Assembly: GCA_014656495.1 (NCBI GenBank)
Contig: BNCN01000010.1
Span: forward strand, 124,001 to 188,000
Direction: 5' to 3'
Source: Comamonas sp. KCTC 72670
Lineage (GTDB): Bacteria; Myxococcota; Myxococcia; Myxococcales; Myxococcaceae
DNA: 64,000 nt
Shown here: piece by piece, positions 7,727 through 16,598 of the stretch
Layout of the letters: each line of letters starts with the position of its first letter
Numbering within the stretch: position 1 is the stretch's first letter
Made by a program: the position numbers and the translations under genes
Notes under the pieces: model-generated
Database searches by the model: none
What the model was told of the DNA's origin: nothing
Seen by the model: only the letters and a program-made list of their open reading frames with translations

Positions 7727-9967
7727 TCAGATGCGCATTCCCAATTGCACACCAGGCCACAGGAGGACGCGCCCGGCGTCCGAGCGCGACAGACGGCTCA
7801 GGTTGCGCACGTCCTCTCCGCCCGTGTCATGCAGCACGTTGAACGTCGGGCCCCCGATGAGCGTGAAGCCCCGCGCCACCTTCAAGCCCGCCACCATGCG
7901 GAGCTGATGCAGAAGCCGGTTTCCCGAAAAAGATGCATCCCAGTCGTAGAGCGTGTGTGACACCACGTCCACGTCCAGGAAGAAACGTTCGGTGAGCGGC
8001 ACGTGCCCGCCCAGCCCCAGGCCGGTGGACCAGTGACTGGGGCCCCTGGCGCCCTCCACGTTGCCCATGCCCACCACCAGCGTCGTGTAGAGGTGCCGGG
8101 TGCCGACCTTGATGGCGGCGTTGGCGTAGTTGAAGTCGTTGCCGAAGGCCTCGACGTGGAACTGGCCGTTGCGCACGATGCTCACCAGGCCCACGGGCAC
8201 ACCCGACTCGAGCTCCCGCGACACGTTGACGAGCCCGAGCTGGAGCCCGCTCATGCGCCCGGCCACGTTGACGATTCCCACCTGTGCGCCCCTCACGTCG
8301 CCGCCCACGTTGACGAGCGCCACCTGCGCGCCCCGGGCCTGCGCCGCCCAGTTCATGCCCACCGCCAGTTGGGCACCCGCCACCCGCTCCCGCGCGTAGT
8401 TGAACCCCACCGCGCCCTGCGCGCCGTCAACGTCTCCGGAGGCCCAGTTGCCGCCGACCGCGAGCTGCGCGCCCGCCAGCGAGGTCCCCGACACGTTGGC
8501 CCCCACCGCGAGCTGCCCCACCGTGCCGCTGCGCCGCGCCAGGTTGAGCCCGACCGCGGCCTGGAGGCCCTCCGCCGTCCCGTGCACCCAGTTGCTCCCC
8601 ACCGACAGCTGCGTGCCGGACAGGTCGCCGCGCACCACGTTGGCGCCCAGGGCCAGCTGAAGGCCCTCCACGGTGTCGGTGGCCACGTTGCCCCCCAGCG
8701 CCAGGGCCACGCCATCCAGGCGCGCCATGCGGGCCACGCCCATGGAGAACGAGAGGCTGTTGTCCACCGGCGCGCCGCCCGTCATGAAGTCGTTGGTCTG
8801 AAGGCCGGGGAACAGGCCCACGTTGACGAAGCGGGAGCGGTGGCCCGCGTGCTCCGCCACGCCCGCGCTCACGGGCGCCTCCACCACCGGCATCGCGCCC
8901 CCGCCGCGCATGGCCGTCAGCTCCCCCTGCACCGTCCGGAACGCGGAGGCCGGGAGCACCGTCCGGCCGCCATCGCCCAGCTCGAACTCCGCCTGCGAGG
9001 TCTGGTCGAGCAGCTTGCGCATCACCGTGTAGCGGCCCTTCTGGAGCCCCAGCTCGGTGGTGCGGCCCGCGTACTTCTTCAGCTCCACCACCAGCCGCCC
9101 CTCGGCGTCGCGGACATAGAGGCGGCCATCCACCAGGTCGCCCAACACCAGCACCGCCGAGGTGGAGCGCAGGTCCGTCATCACCAGGTCGCCCGTGCCC
9201 GCCAGCTCGATGTCGTAGGCGGGGTGCTGGGCGCCCGCGCGCGTCTCCTCGGTGCGCGCGAGCGTCTCGTGGAAGGCGAACTGGTACGCCTCGTGGAGCG
9301 TCACCCGGCCGTCCCCGGACATGTCCGCCGCCCCGCGAAGGCCCGACACCAGGTTGTGCGTGAAGAACGAGCCGCCGATGCGGTCGGACTCCTGGGACAC
9401 CTCGTCCTCGGAGGACGAGGTGAGGATGGCGTGCCCCCGCACCGCGGAGGACGCGTCCACCACGAACGCCGGGCGGCGCACCCCACCCTTGCGCCGCGCC
9501 AGCGTGCCGGACGCGCACGAATCCAGGATGGCGATGCGCACGTCGGCGGGGAGCGACTCCAGCGCCTTGCGCAGCTCGCGGTAGCCGAAGCGGTCCTTCT
9601 GGAGGAGCAACCCCTGCTCGTCGGAGTGGCCGGAGTAATAGATGAGCGCCTCGATGCGCGTACCCGGCGTGGCCGCCGCGGACAGCATCGACTTGAAGCG
9701 CGCCAGCGCGGACTCCAGCGCCGCGCGGTCGCCCTCCATCATCATCAGCTTGTCCTGGGGCTGAACGCCGCCGAGCTCCTCCAGCACGTCGCCGAAGGAG
9801 CGCGCGTCGGTGACGGCGTAGCGGAGCCGGGCCCGGCCTTCACCGCCGTCGTTCACGCCCACCAGCAGCGCGAAGCGGCGCACCGCGGCCTGCGGCGCGG
9901 AGGACTCGGGAGCCGCCGAGGCCAGCACCGGCACGAGCAGCAGCAGACTGAGGAAGGACCGCGTCAT
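7727..9967 (-). CDS. Secreted caspase-fold (peptidase C14) protein with C-terminal glycine/asparagine repeats
   Basis: About 746 residues. A signal peptide (MTRSFLSLLLLVPVLASAA) is followed by a p20-like caspase domain with the catalytic His in IYYSGHSDEQG (about 114) and Cys in ILDSCASGTL (about 151). An EF-hand-like loop, DMSGDGRVTLHE, follows at about 215-226. From about residue 430 to 610 there are some ten repeats of 17-18 residues of the form GAQLAVGxNWA, probably a beta-solenoid or barrel-like surface, then a C-terminal barrel-like end. The ATG at 9967 overlaps the actD stop (TGATG); a GTG at 9970 is also possible. Protease targets are unknown; coupling to act genes suggests a role in development. 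Confidence 0.8.
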   Translation of the reverse strand: MTRSFLSLLLLVPVLASAAPESSAPQAAVRRFALLVGVNDGGEGRARLRYAVTDARSFGDVLEELGGVQPQDKLMMMEGDRAALESALARFKSMLSAAATPGTRIEALIYYSGHSDEQGLLLQKDRFGYRELRKALESLPADVRIAILDSCASGTLARRKGGVRRPAFVVDASSAVRGHAILTSSSEDEVSQESDRIGGSFFTHNLVSGLRGAADMSGDGRVTLHEAYQFAFHETLARTEETRAGAQHPAYDIELAGTGDLVMTDLRSTSAVLVLGDLVDGRLYVRDAEGRLVVELKKYAGRTTELGLQKGRYTVMRKLLDQTSQAEFELGDGGRTVLPASAFRTVQGELTAMRGGGAMPVVEAPVSAGVAEHAGHRSRFVNVGLFPGLQTNDFMTGGAPVDNSLSFSMGVARMARLDGVALALGGNVATDTVEGLQLALGANVVRGDLSGTQLSVGSNWVHGTAEGLQAAVGLNLARRSGTVGQLAVGANVSGTSLAGAQLAVGGNWASGDVDGAQGAVGFNYARERVAGAQLAVGMNWAAQARGAQVALVNVGGDVRGAQVGIVNVAGRMSGLQLGLVNVSRELESGVPVGLVSIVRNGQFHVEAFGNDFNYANAAIKVGTRHLYTTLVVGMGNVEGARGPSHWSTGLGLGGHVPLTERFFLDVDVVSHTLYDWDASFSGNRLLHQLRMVAGLKVARGFTLIGGPTFNVLHDTGGEDVRNLSRLSRSDAGRVLLWPGVQLGMRI

Positions 9968-10857
9968 CACCGCACCTTTTCCAACGTGAAGGACGTCTGG
10001 CCCAGGGTACCCGGAAGTGGCAGCGGCCGGGTGCGCGCGTCAGAGGGCTGGCGGGCAAGCGCGCGCGCCGCCTCCAGCACCGCCGCCACCTCCAACGGCC
10101 CGTCGGACGTGACGAAGAGGAAGCGCTCGAAGTCCGGCGCGTCGTCGAGCTCGTAGGCGTGTGTCAGGGACACCGCCTCCCCCGCCCCCAGCACCGTGCT
10201 GCCCGCCGACGTCGCGGGGTGGTGCAGCGTCACCGCGCCGCGCCCATCCACCGACACCACGACGCCGTGCCGGCTGCCCGCGGCGATGTAGCTCACCTGC
10301 AGGACATCCCCGGGGCGGACCTGGGCGTGGTCGGAGAGCAACTCGGGGGCCTGCGCGCCCTGCCGGTGCACGCGCAGGCGCGGGTTCCCCTTGATGCGCT
10401 CCGTGGCCAGCTCCACCAGGGGCGGCGACATCCCGGCGGGCTCCGGGAGGTCCTTCGGGACCGACATGAAGAGCAGCGCCAGCGAGGCGGCCACCGGCAC
10501 ACTGAGCGACAACCCATGCCACCCCTGGGACTCACCGCCCTCCTGCGCCAGCGTCTCCCGGACCTGTGCCACCCGCTCGCGGCGGGCCACCTCCCCCGCC
10601 ACGGCGGCGGGCGGGTGGCGCTCCAGGGTCCGGCGCGAGTCCTCCTCGAGCCGGGCCAGCCGGGTGGCGCCCCCGGGCTCGCGCGCCAGCCGGTCGCGCG
10701 CGGCGCCCAGCGTCTCCGGCGGCAGCTCGCCCAGCGCGATTCGCTCCAGAAGCCAGTCAGGGATGCCAAGGGCCATGCGCAGCAGGTCTCCAGCGCGGCG
10801 AAGAGCCCTCGGTTCCTGGATGCTGCCGCCTCCGGCCTCGCGCGTCTCCTGGAACAC
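9967..10857 (-). CDS. actD: ActD-like protein, single-pass membrane protein of the act operon
   Basis: A 296-residue protein of unknown biochemical function. The N-terminal third is helical and charged (PDWLLERIALGELPPETLG, with many Arg/Glu), like the cytoplasmic part of anti-sigma factors but without a zinc-binding HxxxCxxC. A membrane segment follows at about residues 115-132 (LSLSVPVAASLALLFMSV). The C-terminal part holds a beta-sandwich-like stretch (RPGDVLQVSYIAAGSRHGVVVSVDG) seen in other myxobacterial DUF4384-like proteins. The name comes from its place as the fourth gene of the act operon in M. xanthus order. The GTG at 10857 has GAGGGGG just upstream; an ATG at 10776 is an alternative. 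Confidence 0.6.
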   Translation of the reverse strand: MFQETREAGGGSIQEPRALRRAGDLLRMALGIPDWLLERIALGELPPETLGAARDRLAREPGGATRLARLEEDSRRTLERHPPAAVAGEVARRERVAQVRETLAQEGGESQGWHGLSLSVPVAASLALLFMSVPKDLPEPAGMSPPLVELATERIKGNPRLRVHRQGAQAPELLSDHAQVRPGDVLQVSYIAAGSRHGVVVSVDGRGAVTLHHPATSAGSTVLGAGEAVSLTHAYELDDAPDFERFLFVTSDGPLEVAAVLEAARALARQPSDARTRPLPLPGTLGQTSFTLEKVR

Positions 10858-10946
10858 CGCCCCCTCGAGAATCTGTCACCGGCCCCACGCCAACGACGCG
10901 CCTGTCAGTGGAGACGACGCGGGACGGCCTCCGGCGCGCGCCCCAC

Positions 10947-12263
10947 TCACAGGGTGAGGAGCATCAGCTCTCCGTCGACGAAGGTGTCCCCCACCTTCAG
11001 CGCATGAGGCTCCACGCCGTAGGTCCGGAACCCCGCCGAGCGGTACAGCGCATGGGCCGCGGCGTTTCCCACGGAGACGACGAGCAGCACGCACTCGAGC
11101 CCCGCCATCTTCCGCGCCTCCTCGACGAGGGCGGAGACGAGGCGCCGGCCCACCCCGCGCGAGCGGAACTCCTGCGGCACGAACATGCCCCACACCACGG
11201 CCTTGTGGGCCAGCTTGGCCCGGGACTCACGCTTCAACCCCAGCATGCCCACCAGCTGCGCCCCCTCGAAGGCGCCCAGGACGACCTGGGACGGGCCGGG
11301 CTCGAGCCAACCGCGCATGGCGTCCAGAGGCAGCGCCGCGTCCTCCGCGTGCGAGGCGCCGAAGGCCTCCGGGCTTTCCAGGAGCCCGCGCAGCCGCAGC
11401 GCCCGGAACGCCTCCACGTCCTCCGGCACGAGCCGGCGCACGGCGAGCCGCGAGGGCCCCGAGGGGCGGCCTTCGGCCTCCAGCAGCGCCGTGTAGCCCG
11501 CGATGAAGTCCGGGTAGCGCGGAGCCCACCCCAGCGCGCGCAGCCGGGCGTTGGAGATGGCGCGGTCGCCGCGCACCGTCTCGTTGAGGCTGTCGAGCGG
11601 CACGCGGGGCGGCATCGGAATCCCCAGCCGCTCACAGAGCCAGGCCACGGGCTCCTCCGTGGGCGCGGGCCGGTCATCCGCGACGCAGAAGACGGCGCCT
11701 GCGTCTCCGCGCGCCAGCACCACGCGGATGGCGTCCACCAGGTCATCCACGTGGATGCGGGAGATGCGCCCGCCGCCGCCCTCCGGCAGCCGGAGCGCCC
11801 CCGAGAGCAGCCGCGTGTGCACGCTCCGCCCCGGCCCATAGATGCCCGCGATGCGCATCACCCGGGCGCCCAGCGGCAGGTAGCGCGACTCCGCCTCGAC
11901 GCGCTCGCGCGCCGCCGGGGTGGACAGCTCCACCGGCGTGTCCTCGTCCACGTGGCCCCGCGCGCGGCCATACACGCCGGTGGAGGAGAGGTAGATGAGG
12001 CGCTCCGGCGCGCGCTCGGCCAGCGCCGCGGCGATGCGGGCGTCCAGGCCGGCGTCAGGTGGCACGGAGATGACGACGTGCGCTCCGGCCGTCCGAAGCA
12101 GCGCGTCGTCCAGGGAGGTGACGCGGGCCCCCGCCTGCTCCAGCTCGGCGCGGCGGGCGGCGTCACGCGTGGCCGCCAGCACCTCACGGCCCGCGCGGGC
12201 CTCGGCCACCGCGAACCGCGTGAGCGTGTATCCGGACCCCAGGAGAACGAGAGGAGGCGTCAT
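10947..12263 (-). CDS. actC: ActC-like fusion: NAD-dependent epimerase-type domain plus GNAT acetyltransferase
   Basis: A 438-residue two-domain protein. Residues 1-265 form a Rossmann short-chain epimerase/dehydratase (VLLGSGYTLTRFAVAE nucleotide loop, IYLSSTGVYGRARG, RIAGIYGPGRS, ISRIHVDDLVDAI), similar to the YeeZ/SDR-like family. From about 275 a GNAT domain follows (RRLVPEDVEAFRALRLRGLL, GMFVPQEFRSRGVGRRLVSALV, HALYRSAGFRTYGVEPHAL). The third gene of the M. xanthus act operon is described as an acetyltransferase, which the C-terminal half matches. It lies 54 bases after actB and 89 before actD. Substrates are unknown. Confidence 0.75.
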   Translation of the reverse strand: MTPPLVLLGSGYTLTRFAVAEARAGREVLAATRDAARRAELEQAGARVTSLDDALLRTAGAHVVISVPPDAGLDARIAAALAERAPERLIYLSSTGVYGRARGHVDEDTPVELSTPAARERVEAESRYLPLGARVMRIAGIYGPGRSVHTRLLSGALRLPEGGGGRISRIHVDDLVDAIRVVLARGDAGAVFCVADDRPAPTEEPVAWLCERLGIPMPPRVPLDSLNETVRGDRAISNARLRALGWAPRYPDFIAGYTALLEAEGRPSGPSRLAVRRLVPEDVEAFRALRLRGLLESPEAFGASHAEDAALPLDAMRGWLEPGPSQVVLGAFEGAQLVGMLGLKRESRAKLAHKAVVWGMFVPQEFRSRGVGRRLVSALVEEARKMAGLECVLLVVSVGNAAAHALYRSAGFRTYGVEPHALKVGDTFVDGELMLLTL

Positions 12264-12317
12264 GTCCCCGCGATAGCGAGACCGCGGGGACTGTGCAAGC
12301 AGAGGCTGGAAGGCGGC

Positions 12318-13982
12318 CTAGAGCTCCGCGCTCGCGCGCGGGTCGATGATGCCGCACTCCTTGATTTTGTAGAGGAGCGCCTTGTAGCTGATGCGCAGCT
12401 TGGTGGCCGCGCGCCGCTTGTTCCAGGCGGTGCGTTGGAGCATCGCCAGAATCGCCTCGCGCTCGGCCAGCATCGCCGCCCGCTTGCCGATGTCCTTCAG
12501 CGACAGCTCCCCCGTCGGCGCGGGCGGCGGCGGCGGCTGCGGCACGTCGAACGGGTTGACGTAGCGCGGCGCGGCCACGACCGCGTTGGGCGACTCCATC
12601 ACCATGGGCCCGTGCGCGGGCGGCGCCAGCGGCGCGACGGAGGCCAGACCGAAGGCGGCGCCCCGCGACGGCATCTCCAGCACCTGCACGGAGGGCGGCG
12701 GCGTGCGGAAGCCCTCGTCGTGCGCGCGGCCGAAGGGGCCACCGTCATCGCCCGCGTAGGACGTGGGCAGGGACGGAGCGCTCGCCGGCGCCCGCACCGC
12801 GGCGCGGAGCTCGTCGAGCACCAGCGTCGGGTCCTTCAGCACGCACAGGCGGCGGACCATGTTCTCCAGCTCGCGTACGTTGCCGGGCCAGTCGTAGTCC
12901 GCGAAGGCGTGCAGCACCTCCGTGGGCAGCTCGGACACGCCCGTCAAGTAGCCGCGGCCGTACTTCTTGAGGAAGTGGTCCGTCAGCGGCACCACGTCCT
13001 CCCGGCGCTCGCGCAGCGGCGGCAGGCGGATGGCCACCACGTTGAGGCGGTAGAAGAGGTCCTCACGGAAGTTGCCCAGCGCGATCTCCTTCTCCAGGTC
13101 GCGGTTGGTGGCCACGACGACGCGGCTGTCCACGCGCACGCTCTTCTTGCCACCGACGCGGAAGAACTCCTCGTCCTGCAGCACCTGGAGCAGCTTGGCC
13201 TGGAGCCGGATGGCCATCTCGCCAATCTCGTCCAGGAAGATGGTGCCCTGGTCGGCCAGCTCGAACTTGCCCGGCTTCTCCGCGGTGGCGCCGGTGAAGG
13301 CGCCGCGCTCATGGCCGAACAGCTCGCTCTCCAGCAGCTCGCCCGGCAGCGCCGCGCAGTTCACCTTGATGAACGGGCGGTTGCGCCGCTGGCTGCGCGC
13401 GTGGATTTCCCGGGCGATGACCTCCTTGCCCGTTCCGGACTCGCCCAGCAGGAGCACCGGCACGTCGGTGTCGGCGATGCGCTCCACCAGGGCCCGCGCG
13501 CGGCGCATGGCCGGCGAGGTGGAGATGAGCACGCGCGGCTCCTGCGTCGTGTCCGCCACCACCGGCGCCACGCTGCGGGACGGCAGCACGGGCGCCACCG
13601 CCTGACGCTCCGGGGCCCGCGTCCCCAGGGCGCGAGCGAGCGCGTCCTGGAGTTCATCGTTGCCGAACGGCTTCGACAGGTAGTCGCTGGCCCCCATCTT
13701 CATGGCCCGGACGGCGTCATCCGCTCCGGACAGCGCGCTCAACACGATGACCGGCGCGCCGCCGCCCATGGCTTGATAGCGGCGCAGGACTTCCAGGCCG
13801 CTCATCTCCGGCATCACCACGTCCAGCAGCACCGCGTCGAAGGAGCCACCCGACAGCATGTCCAACGCCTGGCTGCCATTGGCGGCACAGCGCACCTGGT
13901 ACCCCGCACTGCCGAGCAGCTCGGACAGAAACGTGCGCACCGACTCTTCGTCATCCACCACCAGCACCGCGATCCGGTCCAT
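12318..13982 (-). CDS. actB: ActB: NtrC-type sigma-54 activator with receiver domain
   Basis: A 554-residue enhancer-binding protein. The receiver at 1-115 has the acidic pair DD (10-11), phospho-acceptor Asp54 (LLDVVMPEMSG) and Lys in YLSKPF. The AAA+ domain from about 155 has Walker A GESGTGKE, the sigma-54-contacting GAFTGA loop and Walker B TIFLDEIGEM. A long Pro-rich linker leads to a Fis-type helix-turn-helix at the C-terminus (NKRRAATKLRISYKALLYKI). The ATG at 13982 has GGAGGCGAGG upstream and gives a normal receiver start. Known in M. xanthus: ActB sets the level of csgA expression and C-signal. Confidence 0.85.
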   Translation of the reverse strand: MDRIAVLVVDDEESVRTFLSELLGSAGYQVRCAANGSQALDMLSGGSFDAVLLDVVMPEMSGLEVLRRYQAMGGGAPVIVLSALSGADDAVRAMKMGASDYLSKPFGNDELQDALARALGTRAPERQAVAPVLPSRSVAPVVADTTQEPRVLISTSPAMRRARALVERIADTDVPVLLLGESGTGKEVIAREIHARSQRRNRPFIKVNCAALPGELLESELFGHERGAFTGATAEKPGKFELADQGTIFLDEIGEMAIRLQAKLLQVLQDEEFFRVGGKKSVRVDSRVVVATNRDLEKEIALGNFREDLFYRLNVVAIRLPPLRERREDVVPLTDHFLKKYGRGYLTGVSELPTEVLHAFADYDWPGNVRELENMVRRLCVLKDPTLVLDELRAAVRAPASAPSLPTSYAGDDGGPFGRAHDEGFRTPPPSVQVLEMPSRGAAFGLASVAPLAPPAHGPMVMESPNAVVAAPRYVNPFDVPQPPPPPAPTGELSLKDIGKRAAMLAEREAILAMLQRTAWNKRRAATKLRISYKALLYKIKECGIIDPRASAEL

Positions 13983-14026
13983 CCCCTCGCCTCCACTCGC
14001 CCGCTGCATCGAAGTCCCACCCACCC

Positions 14027-14980
14027 TCACACCGACAGCCGGGATGCGCTCCCGACCATGCGGCGAAACTCTCGTGCGCGTCGCATGTCCTGCTGCGCCG
14101 CGCGCAACAACTGCATGGGCGTTCCCACGGAGTCAGGGAAGCTCACCGTCCCCAGCTCCAAGGAGGTCCGCACCACCTTGCCCTCGACCTGGAAGCGCGC
14201 CGTGTCGAAGCGCGCCGCCACGCGGGATACCACCTCCTGCACCGACTCCGCGGGCGTTCCCGGCAGCATCAGCGCGAATTGACAGTCGCCCACACGCGCC
14301 ACCGCGTCCGCCTCGCGCACCGTCTGCCCCAGCACCACCGCGCTGTAGACCAGCAGACGCTCCGCCATGCCGCGCCCGAACTCCTTCCGGAACGCCGTCC
14401 AGCCCCCCACCTCCACCGCCATCACGGAGAAGCTGCCGCCGTACCGCTCGGCCCGCTTGGCCTCCAGCCCGATGAGCTCCAACAAGAAGGGCCGGTTGTA
14501 GAGCCCCGTCACCGGGTCATGCAGCGCCTGCGCCGTCCCCGCCTCGTCTCCCGCGGCCGCGCGCAGCACCGCGTCCTTCAACTGCAACTGCGCGCGGAGC
14601 TTCGTGGCCAGCTCCGAGCCGCTCCCCGAGCGAGGCACCAGGTCCACGCACTGCCCGCGCTCCAGGCAGAAGCGCCGGGCCTCCGCGTCCTGCTCATCCA
14701 CCAGGTAGAGCAAGGGCACCGCGCCATGGCTGAGCTGCCGCAACCGACGCGCCACCTGCACGGCCGCGAAGTCCGGCGCCTGGGCGGCCAGCAACACCGC
14801 CGACGGACGGATGACCTCGAAGAGTGGCACCGCCGCGTCGAAGCGCGTCACGGGCACCACCCGGAAGCCCGCCTCCGACAGGAGCAGCCGGGTCCGCTCC
14901 AGGTCCATTGCTCGTGGCTCGACGACGAGCACGGTGGGCGGCTGTCCCGCCTTCCCCACTCGCTTCCTTCTCACACCCAC
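14027..14980 (-). CDS. actA: ActA: degenerate receiver plus degenerate GGDEF domain protein
   Basis: A 317-residue protein. Residues 15-125 have a receiver fold, but the phospho-acceptor position reads VLLAAQAPD with no Asp after the strand and the acidic pair is VEP, so it is a pseudo-receiver. Residues 155-300 follow the GGDEF fold (DPVTGLYNRPFLLELI, AVARVGDCQFALML), with GGDEF replaced by VGDCQ, so diguanylate cyclase activity is unlikely; c-di-GMP or nucleotide sensing remains possible. It is the first gene of the operon, 44 bases before actB. In M. xanthus ActA affects the timing of C-signal production. Start GTG 14980; an inner GTG with AAGGA upstream is an alternative. Confidence 0.8.
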   Translation of the reverse strand: MGVRRKRVGKAGQPPTVLVVEPRAMDLERTRLLLSEAGFRVVPVTRFDAAVPLFEVIRPSAVLLAAQAPDFAAVQVARRLRQLSHGAVPLLYLVDEQDAEARRFCLERGQCVDLVPRSGSGSELATKLRAQLQLKDAVLRAAAGDEAGTAQALHDPVTGLYNRPFLLELIGLEAKRAERYGGSFSVMAVEVGGWTAFRKEFGRGMAERLLVYSAVVLGQTVREADAVARVGDCQFALMLPGTPAESVQEVVSRVAARFDTARFQVEGKVVRTSLELGTVSFPDSVGTPMQLLRAAQQDMRRAREFRRMVGSASRLSV

Positions 14981-15101
14981 CGTTCCACCTTCCCGCGTGA
15001 AGTTTTCTCCGCCGCTTTTGGAGGCCCGACCCCGGAATTACAGCCTCACACCCCATCCTGACTGCTTCATCCCCCCGGATTTACTAGAGAAGGGAACGTT
15101 G

Positions 15102-15380
15102 CTACCCATCTTGGGCAGTGGATTTAGCAATGGCTGTGCCACCTTTGACCTCATGCAGACGCGCTTCGAACTCCGCGGGATCGACGCGGTGCATGAAGGC
15201 CGGCACCCCTTCAATGACGACCACGGGGATGTCGTAACGCCAGCGGGTGAAGGCCTCCGCGTCCTCGAGGATGGAGATGATCCTCAGGTCGAAGGGGATG
15301 CGGGCACGGACGGACTCCACGACGGCGGCCGCCTTGTCGCAGAGAGAGCAGTTGGGTTTCGAGTAGATATCGACGCGCAT
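15102..15380 (-). CDS. Glutaredoxin-like protein (DUF836 type)
   Basis: A 92-residue single thioredoxin fold starting MRVDIYSKPNCSLCDKAAAVV, with the redox motif CSLC at residues 11-14, and the cis-Pro strand DIPVVVIEGVPAF at about 56-68. It is a cytosolic thiol-disulfide protein. It is transcribed away from the DUF4388 gene, with only 21 bases between the two start codons, and lies 121 bases upstream of actA in the same direction, so it may share a transcript with the act operon. Confidence 0.85.
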   Translation of the reverse strand: MRVDIYSKPNCSLCDKAAAVVESVRARIPFDLRIISILEDAEAFTRWRYDIPVVVIEGVPAFMHRVDPAEFEARLHEVKGGTAIAKSTAQDG

Positions 15381-15401
15381 GCGGGGCAGGATGGGCGGTT
15401 G

Positions 15402-16556
15402 ATGCGTGGCTTGACTGGCGACTTCTCGACGATGCCTCTCAAGGACCTCGTCGTCTATCTGGGGAACCGGCGAGCGACGGGGTCGCTGAAGGTGGAGCGT
15501 GGCGACGTCCGGAAGCAACTCGAACTGCGCGAGGGCCACGTGGTCAGCGCCAGTTCCAACCAGCCGCGCGAGTTCTTCGGTCAGTTCCTCATCAATATGG
15601 GGCACCTGACGGAGGACCAGCTCGAGAAGGCGTTCTCCACCCAGGCGGCGACGCGCATCTTCCTGGGGAAGATCCTGGTGATGACCGGCCTGGTGCCCGA
15701 GCCCACCGTCCGAGGCACGCTCAGCCACAAGTTCCGGGAGATGATCCTGGACGCCTTCCATTGGGAGGACGGCCAGTTCGTCTTCGAGGCCGCGGACACG
15801 GCGCCAGAGGTCGCGGGGCTGGAGGTCAGCGTGGACCTGCTGGACATCCACCGCGAAGGCGAGTTCCGCGAGACGGCCTGGCAGGCCATCCGCGCCGTCT
15901 TCCCCTCCGGCGCGGTCCGGCTCGCGGTGGACGAGCGCAAGCTGCCCGAGCGCAAGCCCGGCAGCATGGACGAGCGCATCGTCGCGCTCATCAAGGAAGG
16001 CCTCACCATCGACGGCATCGCGCTGGCGCTGCACGCGACGGACTTCTTCCTCTATCAGCGCCTGTACGCGCTCTACCGCCTGGACGCGGTGAAGATTTCG
16101 GACGAGCCCACGGTCGACGAGACCGCCATCGTCGTGGAGGACGAGGAGGACTCCGGCGTCATCGGCTCGGAGACGTCGTCCGACGAGGTGCTCCAGGCGG
16201 CGCAGCTGTTCCTCGACGCGGGGAACATCCGGGATGGCGAGGCGCTGGCCCGCCGCGCGCACGAGATGGCGCCCTCCCCTCGCACGGTGGAGTTCGTCAA
16301 GGCGGCGCAGGAGAAGCTGCTGGTGCACCTGCGCAAGGAGCTGGCCGAGCCGGCCCAGGTGCCCACGCTCCAGGTGGCGCCGGCGCATCTGAAGACGCTG
16401 CAGCTCTCCGCGCCAGAGCGCTACCTGCTGTCGCGCATCGACGGGCGGCGCGACGTGGCCGCCATCGTTCACGTGTCCCCGCTCCAGGAGCTGGACGCGC
16501 TGAAGTACTTCGCCGGCTTCGTCGACGCGGGGCTGGTGACGCTGACGCCGCGCTGA
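15402..16556 (+). CDS. DUF4388 (PATAN) domain protein
   Basis: A 384-residue soluble protein. The start MRGLTGDFSTMPLKDLVVYL matches the usual beginning of DUF4388 domains, so the ATG at 15402 is preferred. The domain runs to about residue 130, with GSLKVERGDVRKQLELREGHVV and GQFLINMGHLTEDQLEKAF (a GSPII_E N-terminal-like helix pair). The rest is helical, with a TPR-like segment (AAQLFLDAGNIRDGEALARRAHEMAPS) and a C-terminal winged-helix-like end. Such proteins are abundant in myxobacteria and are linked to gliding, polarity and two-component pathways, but a role here cannot be assigned. Confidence 0.8.
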   Translation: MRGLTGDFSTMPLKDLVVYLGNRRATGSLKVERGDVRKQLELREGHVVSASSNQPREFFGQFLINMGHLTEDQLEKAFSTQAATRIFLGKILVMTGLVPEPTVRGTLSHKFREMILDAFHWEDGQFVFEAADTAPEVAGLEVSVDLLDIHREGEFRETAWQAIRAVFPSGAVRLAVDERKLPERKPGSMDERIVALIKEGLTIDGIALALHATDFFLYQRLYALYRLDAVKISDEPTVDETAIVVEDEEDSGVIGSETSSDEVLQAAQLFLDAGNIRDGEALARRAHEMAPSPRTVEFVKAAQEKLLVHLRKELAEPAQVPTLQVAPAHLKTLQLSAPERYLLSRIDGRRDVAAIVHVSPLQELDALKYFAGFVDAGLVTLTPR

Positions 16557-16598
16557 GCCGGGCGGGCGCTGGCGACGCCCCGCCCCTGGAGGCTCGCG

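Noticed and set aside
8003-10156. Long open frame on the plus strand opposite the caspase and actD genes
   Set aside because: It is His/Arg/Gly-rich with no recognisable domain, and its length is a result of GC-rich codons of the true minus-strand genes with clear motifs.
10566-14282. Open frame of about 1,200 codons on the plus strand opposite the act operon
   Set aside because: Composition is dominated by Arg/His/Gly/Ala without motifs, while the minus strand encodes intact AAA+, GNAT and GGDEF-like domains.
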